Below are positions 25,969 through 33,896 of a stretch of DNA of 64,000 bases, piece by piece. The notes under the pieces were generated by a model that worked only from the letters and a program-made list of their open reading frames with translations, searched no databases and was not told the DNA's origin. The stretch comes from Eubacterium sp. (GTDB lineage Bacteria; Bacillota; Clostridia; Lachnospirales; Lachnospiraceae), in the NCBI GenBank assembly GCA_017433825.1, contig JAFRGL010000019.1, positions 62,001-126,000 on the forward strand. Reading direction: 5' to 3'. Numbering within the stretch: position 1 is the stretch's first letter; the number at the start of each line of letters is the position of its first letter. The translations under genes were made by a program, and so were the position numbers.

Positions 25969-28051
25969 GGGGCTTTTGTTTGAACTGAAGAAAACAGTCA
26001 GAGGCAGAACAGCAGTTATTGCGGGACTATTCTGCCTGCTCGCTGTGCTTCTGGCTGTTTTTGCGGTGAATTATGCGGTTCCCGGCACGTCGTCAGGCTT
26101 TGAGACTGCCAGGATATATACGGAGGCGTCGGCTGTTCCAAAAGAGGAGCTTGCCGCCTGGGTTGACGAAAGATTCAATGAAAACTTTGCCTTTACCGGG
26201 GAAGAGCTGTGGTTCGATCCGGCCGCGTTCATCTACCGGCAGTATTACAGCCATTTCCTTGAAACGGACGGTTATGACGGTTATATCGGACAAACGCTGG
26301 AAAACGCAAAAGACCTTCTTTCCTTTGCTTCTTCCGACCAGACCTATTATTACAGAAATATCGTGAAAACGGAAGCTGCCTATAAAAAGATTGCCGGCCT
26401 TTCGCTTTCTCCCGTATGCGGCGTGTCTGTGGATTTCGTCACCGACAATCCGATCGTGGAATACGCGCTTCTCATAGCGGCGGTGCTGCTTGCCGTACTG
26501 TCCGTCAATACGGAAAGTACGGCAAACACCAGGCAGCTTATTCTGACGACACAAAAAGGACGCCGCGAAACCATCGGATGTAAACTCGCGGCAGTCTGTA
26601 TCCTGATACTGGTTCTTACAGCCATAGTAAAGCTGGCGTTGCTTTTTTATGCTGCCGGTTTTCTCGGACTTTCGGATTTGTCCGCGCCGCTTCAGTGCGT
26701 GGAAGGCTATCTGACGTCTTCCTGGCGGATAAGCATCGGGGAATACCTGCTGCTGTCATTTCTGCTGAAAACGGTGGGACTGTTGGCTGCGGCTTCTTTC
26801 GCCATGTTCGCTACCACACTTTTCGACAATGTTCCGGTTTGTATTCTTGTTACGGCGGTTCCTTTTGCGGTTGAATCCATCGTATATCAAAAAATCTCCT
26901 TTTTTTCCGCCGCGTATTTGCTGAAAGAGTGTAATCTCACCGCTCTGTTTAACTGCAGGGACTGTTTTGTTACCCTGCACAATATAAACGTTTTCGGATT
27001 TGCCGTTGACGCGGCGCTTTTCAGGACTGTTTTTTCCGCCGGTCTGATTGCCTCTCTTTCCGTATTGTCAAAGGTCAGTTTCGCATCCGGGATACGGGTA
27101 AGAACAACGGTTTCTTTGCGAAGAAGAAGCGTTTTGCCGAAATCCTCCTTCGGGTTTGAACTGAAAAAGTTTATCATCAATCAGAAACTGCCGTTTCTTC
27201 TTGCGGGCTTTATCGCAGTCTGTATCATTTATGTAAATACGCTTCATTACCGTATTGATACCGACGAGTATTATTACAGGGCGTATACCGGTCAGATTGC
27301 GGAAATGACGGCAGAGGAACAGGGCAGAGCAATCATGGAGATGCGGCAGGAGATGGAAGAGATAAGCCGCGAAAAGGAGGAGCTGGCGAGAAGATACAGC
27401 GAGGGCGGAATTCCCAACGACGTTATGCTGGAAGAAAATGAACGGTTGTCCAGGCTGCTACAGCGGGAAAATGCGCTGCAAAGAGTGGAGGAGCAATATC
27501 GGATAATCGAAGAATTGAACAGAGAATCTTCTGCGGAATACCGGGTAGTGAACAATACCGCCTGGCAGAAAATTATACCGGTATATGATTTGCATTTTTA
27601 CTTTGATATCTGGATCATACTGTCTGCCTTCTTCATTATCAGCCTTTCCGATATGCAGCTTACAGACAGAAAAACCGGCGTGTGGCAGCTTTTTTCTTCC
27701 GCGGCATGCGGCGGACGGGTCAATAAAAACAAAAGAAAGCTTGCGTGTCTTTTTGCTGTCGTTCTGACTGCGATTGTCAATATTGTTAATGTAAGCATGG
27801 CGGCAGAGGTTTACGGCGTTTCCGTAAACGGCATACGGTTTGCGGAGACTGCGCTGAAAGCGTCTGCCTTGGCGGCGCTGCCTGTGGTGCCGGTTTTGCT
27901 TCTGGTAAGCCTTCTGGAAGCCCTTGCGTTTTCGCTGCTTTCCGTTCTGGTAACGCGCATGGCTGAAAAAACCGGCGCGCTGATTCCGGCTGTTCTTCTT
28001 GAAGCGGGGCTCCTGATTCTTCCGGCAGCTATGATACGGCTTATGCTGTGA
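25961..28051 (+). CDS. ABC-2-type membrane permease
   Basis: 696 aa with two sets of membrane helices. A first set begins at about residue 15, then clusters lie near 165-340, a soluble coiled-coil segment at about 445-525 (EMRQEMEEISREKEELARR) interrupts, and a final set of helices spans about 545-690. This layout suits exporters or self-protection transporters. It is the last gene of the secreted protein-lipoprotein-ATPase-permease operon, so export of, or immunity to, the small secreted protein is a reasonable guess. Confidence 0.8.
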   Translation: MSKGLLFELKKTVRGRTAVIAGLFCLLAVLLAVFAVNYAVPGTSSGFETARIYTEASAVPKEELAAWVDERFNENFAFTGEELWFDPAAFIYRQYYSHFLETDGYDGYIGQTLENAKDLLSFASSDQTYYYRNIVKTEAAYKKIAGLSLSPVCGVSVDFVTDNPIVEYALLIAAVLLAVLSVNTESTANTRQLILTTQKGRRETIGCKLAAVCILILVLTAIVKLALLFYAAGFLGLSDLSAPLQCVEGYLTSSWRISIGEYLLLSFLLKTVGLLAAASFAMFATTLFDNVPVCILVTAVPFAVESIVYQKISFFSAAYLLKECNLTALFNCRDCFVTLHNINVFGFAVDAALFRTVFSAGLIASLSVLSKVSFASGIRVRTTVSLRRRSVLPKSSFGFELKKFIINQKLPFLLAGFIAVCIIYVNTLHYRIDTDEYYYRAYTGQIAEMTAEEQGRAIMEMRQEMEEISREKEELARRYSEGGIPNDVMLEENERLSRLLQRENALQRVEEQYRIIEELNRESSAEYRVVNNTAWQKIIPVYDLHFYFDIWIILSAFFIISLSDMQLTDRKTGVWQLFSSAACGGRVNKNKRKLACLFAVVLTAIVNIVNVSMAAEVYGVSVNGIRFAETALKASALAALPVVPVLLLVSLLEALAFSLLSVLVTRMAEKTGALIPAVLLEAGLLILPAAMIRLML

Positions 28052-28059
28052 GATGCCGT

Positions 28060-28518
28060 TCAGGACGGGATTCTGAAATACGCCAGATACTGCCGGAATT
28101 TGTCCTGGGCTGCCAGACAGGTGTCGCGCAGATAGCCGCGCTCTTTTTTCCATTCCTTTAAGCCGCGGTAGTAGAAGAGTTTGAGATCGTCATCAATAAT
28201 AAACGGCACGATTCGGTTTTTCAGGCATTCTTTAAACAAAAGCAGCCTGCCGATTCTGCCGTTTCCGTCCTGGAACGGATGAATACGCTCGAAGCGGTAA
28301 TGAAAGTCCAGCAAATCATCAAAACTTTTGACAGGGATGGTATTGTACGCTGCGAGAAGCTTTTTCATCTGCCTGGAAACGTCTTCAGGCGCGGCAGTTT
28401 CCAGTCCGCCCACTTCGTTCGGCAGCTTTTTGTAATCTCCGACGGCAAACCAGTCCTGCCGGGAATCGGTCGTCCCGTTTTTCAACACAGCATGCATCCG
28501 TTCCGGAACTGCCTTCAC
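28060..28518 (-). pseudogene. Fic-domain protein, N-terminally truncated
   Basis: 152 aa from a GTG. The catalytic motif HPFQDGNGR at residues 80-88 is intact, so the core could still transfer AMP to target proteins. Proteins of this Fic type are normally about 240 aa or more, with an N-terminal region before the HAVLKNGTTDSRQDWF block; here that region is replaced by the hpf promoter. It may be a decayed remnant or a shortened active form. It converges on the ABC permease with an 8-base gap. Confidence 0.65.
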
Positions 28519-28544
28519 CTTCTCTTTTCAAACCTTCCATTTTC

Positions 28545-28553
28545 TGTTATAAT
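28545..28553 (+). promoter_or_regulatory. Extended -10 promoter of hpf
   Basis: TGTTATAAT (TG plus TATAAT at 28548-28553) lies 52 bases before the hpf start. Confidence 0.65.
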
Positions 28554-28605
28554 AAAACTGCAGACGTCAGTTACATCATGCAGACGCAGAAAGGAAATCA
28601 CAATT

Positions 28606-29139
28606 ATGAAGATTACGATCAGCGGAAAAAACATGGCGGTATCCGAAGAACTGAGGGCAGCGGTTACGAAAAAACTGGGAAAACTGGACAGGTATTTCTC
28701 GGCAAATACGGAAGCCATCGTCAGGCTCAGCATTGAGAAGGAACGTCAGAAGGTTGAGGTGACCATTCCGGTCAAGGGCAGGATTATCCGTTCCGAAGAG
28801 GTCAGCAATGACATGTACAACTCCATTGACCTGGCCCAGGAGAGCATCGAACGCCAGCTGCGCAGATATAAAAAGAAAATCATCGACAAAAAACAGAATG
28901 CCGGCAATTTCCAGCCGGCCTACATTGAAGAAGATTACGCGCCGGATGATGAAGAGAAGATCCAGATCGTCCGCAACAAGCGGTTTGACATCAAACCCAT
29001 GTATCCGGAAGATGCCTGCGTGGAGATGGAGCTTTTGGGCCACAGCTTCTACGTGTTCATGAACGCGGAAACCGACCAGATTAATGTGGTCTATAAACGG
29101 AAAGGCAATACCTACGGCCTGATTGAGCCGGAAGCATAA
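28606..29139 (+). CDS. hpf: Ribosome hibernation-promoting factor, long form
   Basis: 177 aa. The N-terminal domain (about 1-98) binds the 30S decoding region; the C-terminal domain (about 118-177, RNKRFDIKPMYPEDACVEMELLGHSFY split across the fold) dimerises so that two 70S ribosomes join as inactive 100S particles. This long form is the Firmicute type. The start is the ATG at 28606 behind AAAGGAAA. Single gene with its own promoter and terminator; a housekeeping gene at the edge of the island. Confidence 0.94.
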   Translation: MKITISGKNMAVSEELRAAVTKKLGKLDRYFSANTEAIVRLSIEKERQKVEVTIPVKGRIIRSEEVSNDMYNSIDLAQESIERQLRRYKKKIIDKKQNAGNFQPAYIEEDYAPDDEEKIQIVRNKRFDIKPMYPEDACVEMELLGHSFYVFMNAETDQINVVYKRKGNTYGLIEPEA

Positions 29140-29191
29140 AAAGCAAAATAGAGAAGACTGCCGGAAGGCAGTACGGAAACATACAAAAATC

Positions 29192-29237
29192 CGCCCGGAG
29201 AAGTGTCTGATTTTAGGCATTTCCGCCGGGCGTTTTT
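29192..29237 (+). terminator. Terminator of hpf
   Basis: CGCCCGG (29192-29198) pairs with CCGGGCG (29226-29232), followed by TTTTT. Confidence 0.85.
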
Positions 29238-29350
29238 CTGTTATTTCCGGATGAATAATGGTAGAATATATAATGGCGGAAAGCATCAGACAGAATTACG
29301 ATTGTTGAAAACAGATACAGTGTTTTAAAAGAATGCAAAGGAGAGAACAG

Positions 29351-31771
29351 ATGTACCAGAAAGCCCCCATCACCGACCGGGTGAAACGTATTCGTGAAAG
29401 ATACCGCAATACCACCCCGAAGATCGACATCAACCGTTACAGACTGGTAACGGAATTTTACATGGACAACCCGCAGCTGACGGGTATCCTGAAAAGAGCC
29501 AAAAACTTAAGAAACCTGTTTGAAAACATGCCGACTCCGGTGTTCGAGGATGATCTCATCGTCGGTTTCCCCGGTGAAACCTTCCGCTGCTGCGCGCTGT
29601 ATCCGGAATTCAGCTTCGCGGCCATCGTACGCGACCTGAAAAACGGAATTATCATGACCAGAACCCAGGATCCGTATGTTATCGATGACGATGACCTGCA
29701 GTACATCCTGGAAACCGGCGATTACTGGACCAAGAACTGCCATTCCGCCATTGCTTCCGCCATGCTTCCCAGGGAAAATGAGAAATTTGACGGCAACGGC
29801 GTTATTTCCTTCGGCACCCGCGGCAACTGCGGCGCGCCGGTAGGACATTTCTGCGGCAACCATTACAAAGCCGTGGACGTGGGCTTCCAGGCTGTGGTGG
29901 ACGAAGCCAGGGCGAAGATGGACCAGCTGGAAGAGGAAGGTATCTTCGGCACTTCCATTTACCAGTACAATTTCTATCGCGCGGTGGATATCGTCTGCAC
30001 CGGCCTGATTCACTATACCGAAAGATACGCGGCAGAATGCGAGCGTCAGGCTGCCGCATGCACGGATGAAGCCAGAAAGGCCGAGCTTCTGGAAATGGCG
30101 GACTGCCTGAACTGGATAATGAAAAATCCGGCCCGTAACTTCCACGATGCCATCCAGATTGTCTACATGTACCAGATGGGCTTCATCATGGATGCGCAGC
30201 TGCACGGCACTTCCCTGGGCCGTATCGACCAGTATACCGGCAAATACTATGAGGCCGACCTGGCAGCAGGCAGAATTACCCCCGAAAGAGCGCAGGAACT
30301 GGTGGACTGCTATGCTTTGAAGCTTGCGGAAAACAATAAAGTAGGTCCCGGACCTTCTTCCTCCGTACCCGGCTATACCTCCGGTCAGCTGCAGACCATC
30401 GGCGGCGTGGACAGGGACGGCAACGACGCTACCAACCCGGTTACTTATATGATCCTGCAGGCAAATGCACGCATGCAGCTGCATGATCCGCCCATTGCCC
30501 TCCGAATCCATGACGGCACCCCGGATGAGCTGTGGGAGGCTGCCATCGAATCCTCCAAGCAGGCCGGCGGCGTACCCTCCTATGAATACGACGGCGTGAT
30601 CATTCCTTCCCTGATGGCCAGGGGCCTTTCCCTGGAAGACGCCAGGGACTATGCCCTGATGGGCTGCGTGGAGCCCTGCGGCTGCGGTACTGAGTGGGCG
30701 GAGCCCGGCGGCACCGGCGGCGAATCCTACGTCAATATTGCCGTGCTTCTTCTGATGGCCATCAATGACGGCGTGAATCCCATGAGGAGACCCGGTGAGC
30801 CTGAGCCCAGAAGGACCGGCAAACCCACCGGCTACCTGTATGACATGACCAGCATCGAGGAAGTCTGCGACGCGGTGAACACCCAGATGGAATACTTCAC
30901 CAAATGGCAGGCCTGCAACATCAACGCCTGGGAATATTCCGCAGCCTGGCATATGCCCCTTCCGCTGATGAGCGCCATGCAGGTTGGCTGTATGGAAAGC
31001 GGAAAAGACGTTATGTGGGGCGGTTCCAAATACAACTCCACCGGCAACTCCTGCGTAGGTGTCGGCAACCTGGCCGATTCCTTAAATATCCTGGACCAGG
31101 TAGTCTTCAAAGAGAAGAGATGCACCACCAGGGAAATGTACGATGCGCTGATGAATGACTGGAAGGGCTATGAAGAACTGCAGGCTTACATCAAGGGCAA
31201 GGCCGTGCATTACGGCAACGGTGATCCGGAAGCGGACAAATGGATGAAATTTGCGGCGGAATGCTACGCGGACAACCTGATGAAATGTACCGGCCCGAGG
31301 GGCAACCATTTCGCGGCAGGCTGTTATCCCATCTCCCTGAATGTTGTATACGGCTGGATGACCCCGGCTACCCCGGACGGCAGAAATGCCGGCGAGGCGC
31401 TGGCGGACGGCGTATCGCCCAGACAGGGCTTCGACAAGGGCGGCCCGCTTACCACCATCAACTCGCTGCTGAGCTTTGACTATACGAAGTACTCTAACGG
31501 TACGCTGTGCAACATGAAGTTCCATCCCACCGCGCTGAACCGTGCGGACGGCTGGATGAAGCTCAGGGACGTGATGAAGTCCTACTTCGAGGGCGGCGGC
31601 ATGGAACTGCAGCTGAACATTATTTCCGCGGACACCCTGCGTGCTGCCCAGGAAAAACCGGACGAATACAAGGACCTGGTTGTCCGTGTAGCCGGTTTCT
31701 CCGCCTACTTCGTTGAGGTTTACAAGGAGTCCCAGGACGACCTTATCAGAAGAACGGAAATGAACGTATAA
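29351..31771 (+). CDS. Glycyl radical enzyme 3, CGCG subtype
   Basis: 806 aa, closest to GREs 1 and 2. Catalytic Cys439 in GCVEPCGCGTEWAEPGG, Glu441, radical Gly782. It differs from GREs 1-2 in the pocket-lining N-terminal half (GETFRCCALYPEF, FGTRGNCGAPVGHF). The start is MYQKAP at 29351 behind AAAGGAGA; a start six codons earlier overlaps that site. An extended -10 (TGGTAGAAT, about 29259-29267) precedes it. A flavin reductase gene follows after 32 bases, so the two are probably one operon acting on the same compound or its product. Confidence 0.93.
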   Translation: MYQKAPITDRVKRIRERYRNTTPKIDINRYRLVTEFYMDNPQLTGILKRAKNLRNLFENMPTPVFEDDLIVGFPGETFRCCALYPEFSFAAIVRDLKNGIIMTRTQDPYVIDDDDLQYILETGDYWTKNCHSAIASAMLPRENEKFDGNGVISFGTRGNCGAPVGHFCGNHYKAVDVGFQAVVDEARAKMDQLEEEGIFGTSIYQYNFYRAVDIVCTGLIHYTERYAAECERQAAACTDEARKAELLEMADCLNWIMKNPARNFHDAIQIVYMYQMGFIMDAQLHGTSLGRIDQYTGKYYEADLAAGRITPERAQELVDCYALKLAENNKVGPGPSSSVPGYTSGQLQTIGGVDRDGNDATNPVTYMILQANARMQLHDPPIALRIHDGTPDELWEAAIESSKQAGGVPSYEYDGVIIPSLMARGLSLEDARDYALMGCVEPCGCGTEWAEPGGTGGESYVNIAVLLLMAINDGVNPMRRPGEPEPRRTGKPTGYLYDMTSIEEVCDAVNTQMEYFTKWQACNINAWEYSAAWHMPLPLMSAMQVGCMESGKDVMWGGSKYNSTGNSCVGVGNLADSLNILDQVVFKEKRCTTREMYDALMNDWKGYEELQAYIKGKAVHYGNGDPEADKWMKFAAECYADNLMKCTGPRGNHFAAGCYPISLNVVYGWMTPATPDGRNAGEALADGVSPRQGFDKGGPLTTINSLLSFDYTKYSNGTLCNMKFHPTALNRADGWMKLRDVMKSYFEGGGMELQLNIISADTLRAAQEKPDEYKDLVVRVAGFSAYFVEVYKESQDDLIRRTEMNV

Positions 31772-31803
31772 GCATATAAATCAGACAGAAGAAGGAGTGA
31801 AAA

Positions 31804-33768
31804 ATGTATACCTGCAAGTATCCTCATTTGTTTCAACCCCTTAAAATCGGCAAGGTAACCTTCCGGAACCGTATCTTCGCGGCGCCCACCGGCCTTTTCT
31901 GGGCAGACCCGGCCCACAGGCCTTTGTACGAGACAAGGGCGTTCAATGAGAGAAAAGCCATGGGCGGCTGCGCCTCCGTATGCGTGGGCGACGTCATGGT
32001 GGACGGCAAGCATGCCAACCACGGACGTTTCGAGATGGCCATGGACGACCCGGAGCTGTACCCGGCATTAAACCGCCTGGCCATGGACATTTCCCGCCAC
32101 GGCGCGGTTCCCACGATTGAAATGTTCCACGGCGGCGCCGCGGCGGCCGTATCCTACAACGACGGCTATGACATCTACGGCCCGCAGGATGAGGAAGTAA
32201 CCGGCGCCCTCGGCCAGAGGGTGACCAAGGCCAAAGGCGCGACCCGGGAAATCATGGACCAGATTATCGAAAAACACGTAAATGCCGCGCAGGTGGCGGT
32301 GCGCTGCGGTTTCGGCATGATTTTCCTGCACGCCGGACACGGCTTCCTGCTGCACGAGTTCCTTTCACCCACGCTGAACCACCGTACCGACGAATACGGC
32401 GGCTGTTTTGAGAACAACATCCGCTTCCCGATGGAAGTGGTGAAGGCTGTCCGCGAAGCGGTGGGCCCGGACGTACCGATTGAAATGCGGATTTCAGGCA
32501 GCGAGGTGTATGAAGGCGGCTACGACGTATCCTACGGCTGCAAAATCGCGGAAGCCTTCGACGGCATCGTGGATATCATCCACGTTTCCTGCGGCTCCCA
32601 CGAGGACAGCAGGGTATTTACGGTCACCCATCCTTCCATGTTCCTGGAGGATGCCTGCAACGTGAAATACGCGGCGGAAATCAAGAAGCATGTGAAGAAA
32701 TCCTATGTGGCCACCGTCGGCGCTTTGTCCGACCCGGAGATTCTGGAAGAAATCATCGCCTCCGGCAAGGCGGATATCGTGGAGCTGGGCCGCGGCCTTA
32801 TCTGCGATCCGGAGCTTCCCAACAAGGCAAGGCAGGGCAGGGACGAAGAGATCCTGAAATGCTGCAGATGCCTTACCTGTTTCTCAAGCCTTATCGGCCA
32901 CGGCCAGATTGCCTGCGCCCTGAATCCGGAAATCGTGGATGCCCATGAGAGGAAATTTGAGCGCACCGCGCCGAAGAAAAAGAAAGTCCTTGTGGCCGGC
33001 GGCGGCGTCGGCGGCATGGAGGCAGCCAAAATCTGCGCGAAGCGCGGCCATGACGTCATTCTGTGCGAGAAGAGCGATGCCCTGGGCGGCATCATGCGCT
33101 GCGAGGAAAACGTGCCCTTCAAGAAGCACATCAAAGAATACCTGGAACAGCAGGCGATGTACGTAAACAAGGCGGAGAATATCGAAGTACGGCTGAATAC
33201 GCCGGTGACCCCGGAGCTGGCCGCGGAAATCGAACCGGACGTCATCATCTGCTCCATCGGCGCGAAATCCGCAAAACCCGCCATCCCCGGCATTGAAAAA
33301 ACCGTGGATGTGACGGAAGTCTTCGCGGATCCGGCAAAGGCGGGAAAGAAGACGGTTATCTTAGGCGGCGGTCTTGCCGGCGCCGAGCTTGCCGTATATT
33401 TAAGGGATCTGGGCGTTTGCTCCACCCTGGTGGAAATGGGCCCGCGGCCCAATGTGGGCGATAACATGCTGCACGGCATGGCCCTGGGAATTGAGCTGGC
33501 CAGCCCGCTCATCACGAAGCTCTTCAGTACGAAGGTCGTGGAAGTGGGAGACGGTACCGTTACGGTGGAAGGCCCGGAAGGAAAGCAGGTTCTGGAAGCC
33601 GATACGGTTGTCTGCGCCCTCGGCCAGGAATCCCTGACGGAAGAAACGGAAGCCTTAAGGTTTGCCGCACCGGAATTCTTCCAGATCGGCAGCTGCCTTA
33701 CCCCCGGCACCATTTACGAGGCCACAAGGCTGGCCTACAACATCGCCATTGACATCGGGGAAAGATAA
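31804..33768 (+). CDS. Old-Yellow-Enzyme-type FMN/[4Fe-4S]/FAD reductase 1
   Basis: 654 aa member of the 2,4-dienoyl-CoA reductase/enoate reductase/BaiCD-like family. The FMN TIM barrel covers about 1-350, Fe-S cysteines lie near 350-375 (CCRCLTC plus a later Cys in ACALNP), an FAD Rossmann motif is near 394 (VLVAGGGVGG), and the NAD motif near 516 (VILGGGLAGAE). Expected reaction: NAD(P)H-dependent reduction of an activated C=C bond. The third cysteine is two residues after the second instead of three, and the usual active-site Tyr in the HGY-L motif is Phe181. GAAGGAG precedes the ATG. Probably co-transcribed with GRE 3. Confidence 0.88.
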   Translation: MYTCKYPHLFQPLKIGKVTFRNRIFAAPTGLFWADPAHRPLYETRAFNERKAMGGCASVCVGDVMVDGKHANHGRFEMAMDDPELYPALNRLAMDISRHGAVPTIEMFHGGAAAAVSYNDGYDIYGPQDEEVTGALGQRVTKAKGATREIMDQIIEKHVNAAQVAVRCGFGMIFLHAGHGFLLHEFLSPTLNHRTDEYGGCFENNIRFPMEVVKAVREAVGPDVPIEMRISGSEVYEGGYDVSYGCKIAEAFDGIVDIIHVSCGSHEDSRVFTVTHPSMFLEDACNVKYAAEIKKHVKKSYVATVGALSDPEILEEIIASGKADIVELGRGLICDPELPNKARQGRDEEILKCCRCLTCFSSLIGHGQIACALNPEIVDAHERKFERTAPKKKKVLVAGGGVGGMEAAKICAKRGHDVILCEKSDALGGIMRCEENVPFKKHIKEYLEQQAMYVNKAENIEVRLNTPVTPELAAEIEPDVIICSIGAKSAKPAIPGIEKTVDVTEVFADPAKAGKKTVILGGGLAGAELAVYLRDLGVCSTLVEMGPRPNVGDNMLHGMALGIELASPLITKLFSTKVVEVGDGTVTVEGPEGKQVLEADTVVCALGQESLTEETEALRFAAPEFFQIGSCLTPGTIYEATRLAYNIAIDIGER

Positions 33769-33798
33769 GCCTTCGGAAAGCAAATGTATTTATTGTGC

Positions 33799-33834
33799 GG
33801 GACACGGCGTTTTACGGCGCCGTGCCCGTTTTTT
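33799..33834 (+). terminator. Terminator after reductase 1
   Basis: CACGGCG (33803-33809) pairs with CGCCGTG (33818-33824), extended by GGG/CCC with a bulged A, then a T-run at 33829-33834. Confidence 0.8.
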
Positions 33835-33896
33835 GTTTTGCGCTTGTAAGGGATTCTATGATAAAATATATACAAATAACACCAGGGAGGGCACGT

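Noticed and set aside
29507..30952. Long antisense open frame (481 codons) opposite GRE 3, with similar ones opposite GREs 1, 4, 5, 6 and 8 (up to 629 codons)
   Set aside because: They mirror the codon bias of conserved GRE genes, recur at the same relative place in each paralog, lack ribosome sites and give low-complexity His/Gly/Val-rich proteins.
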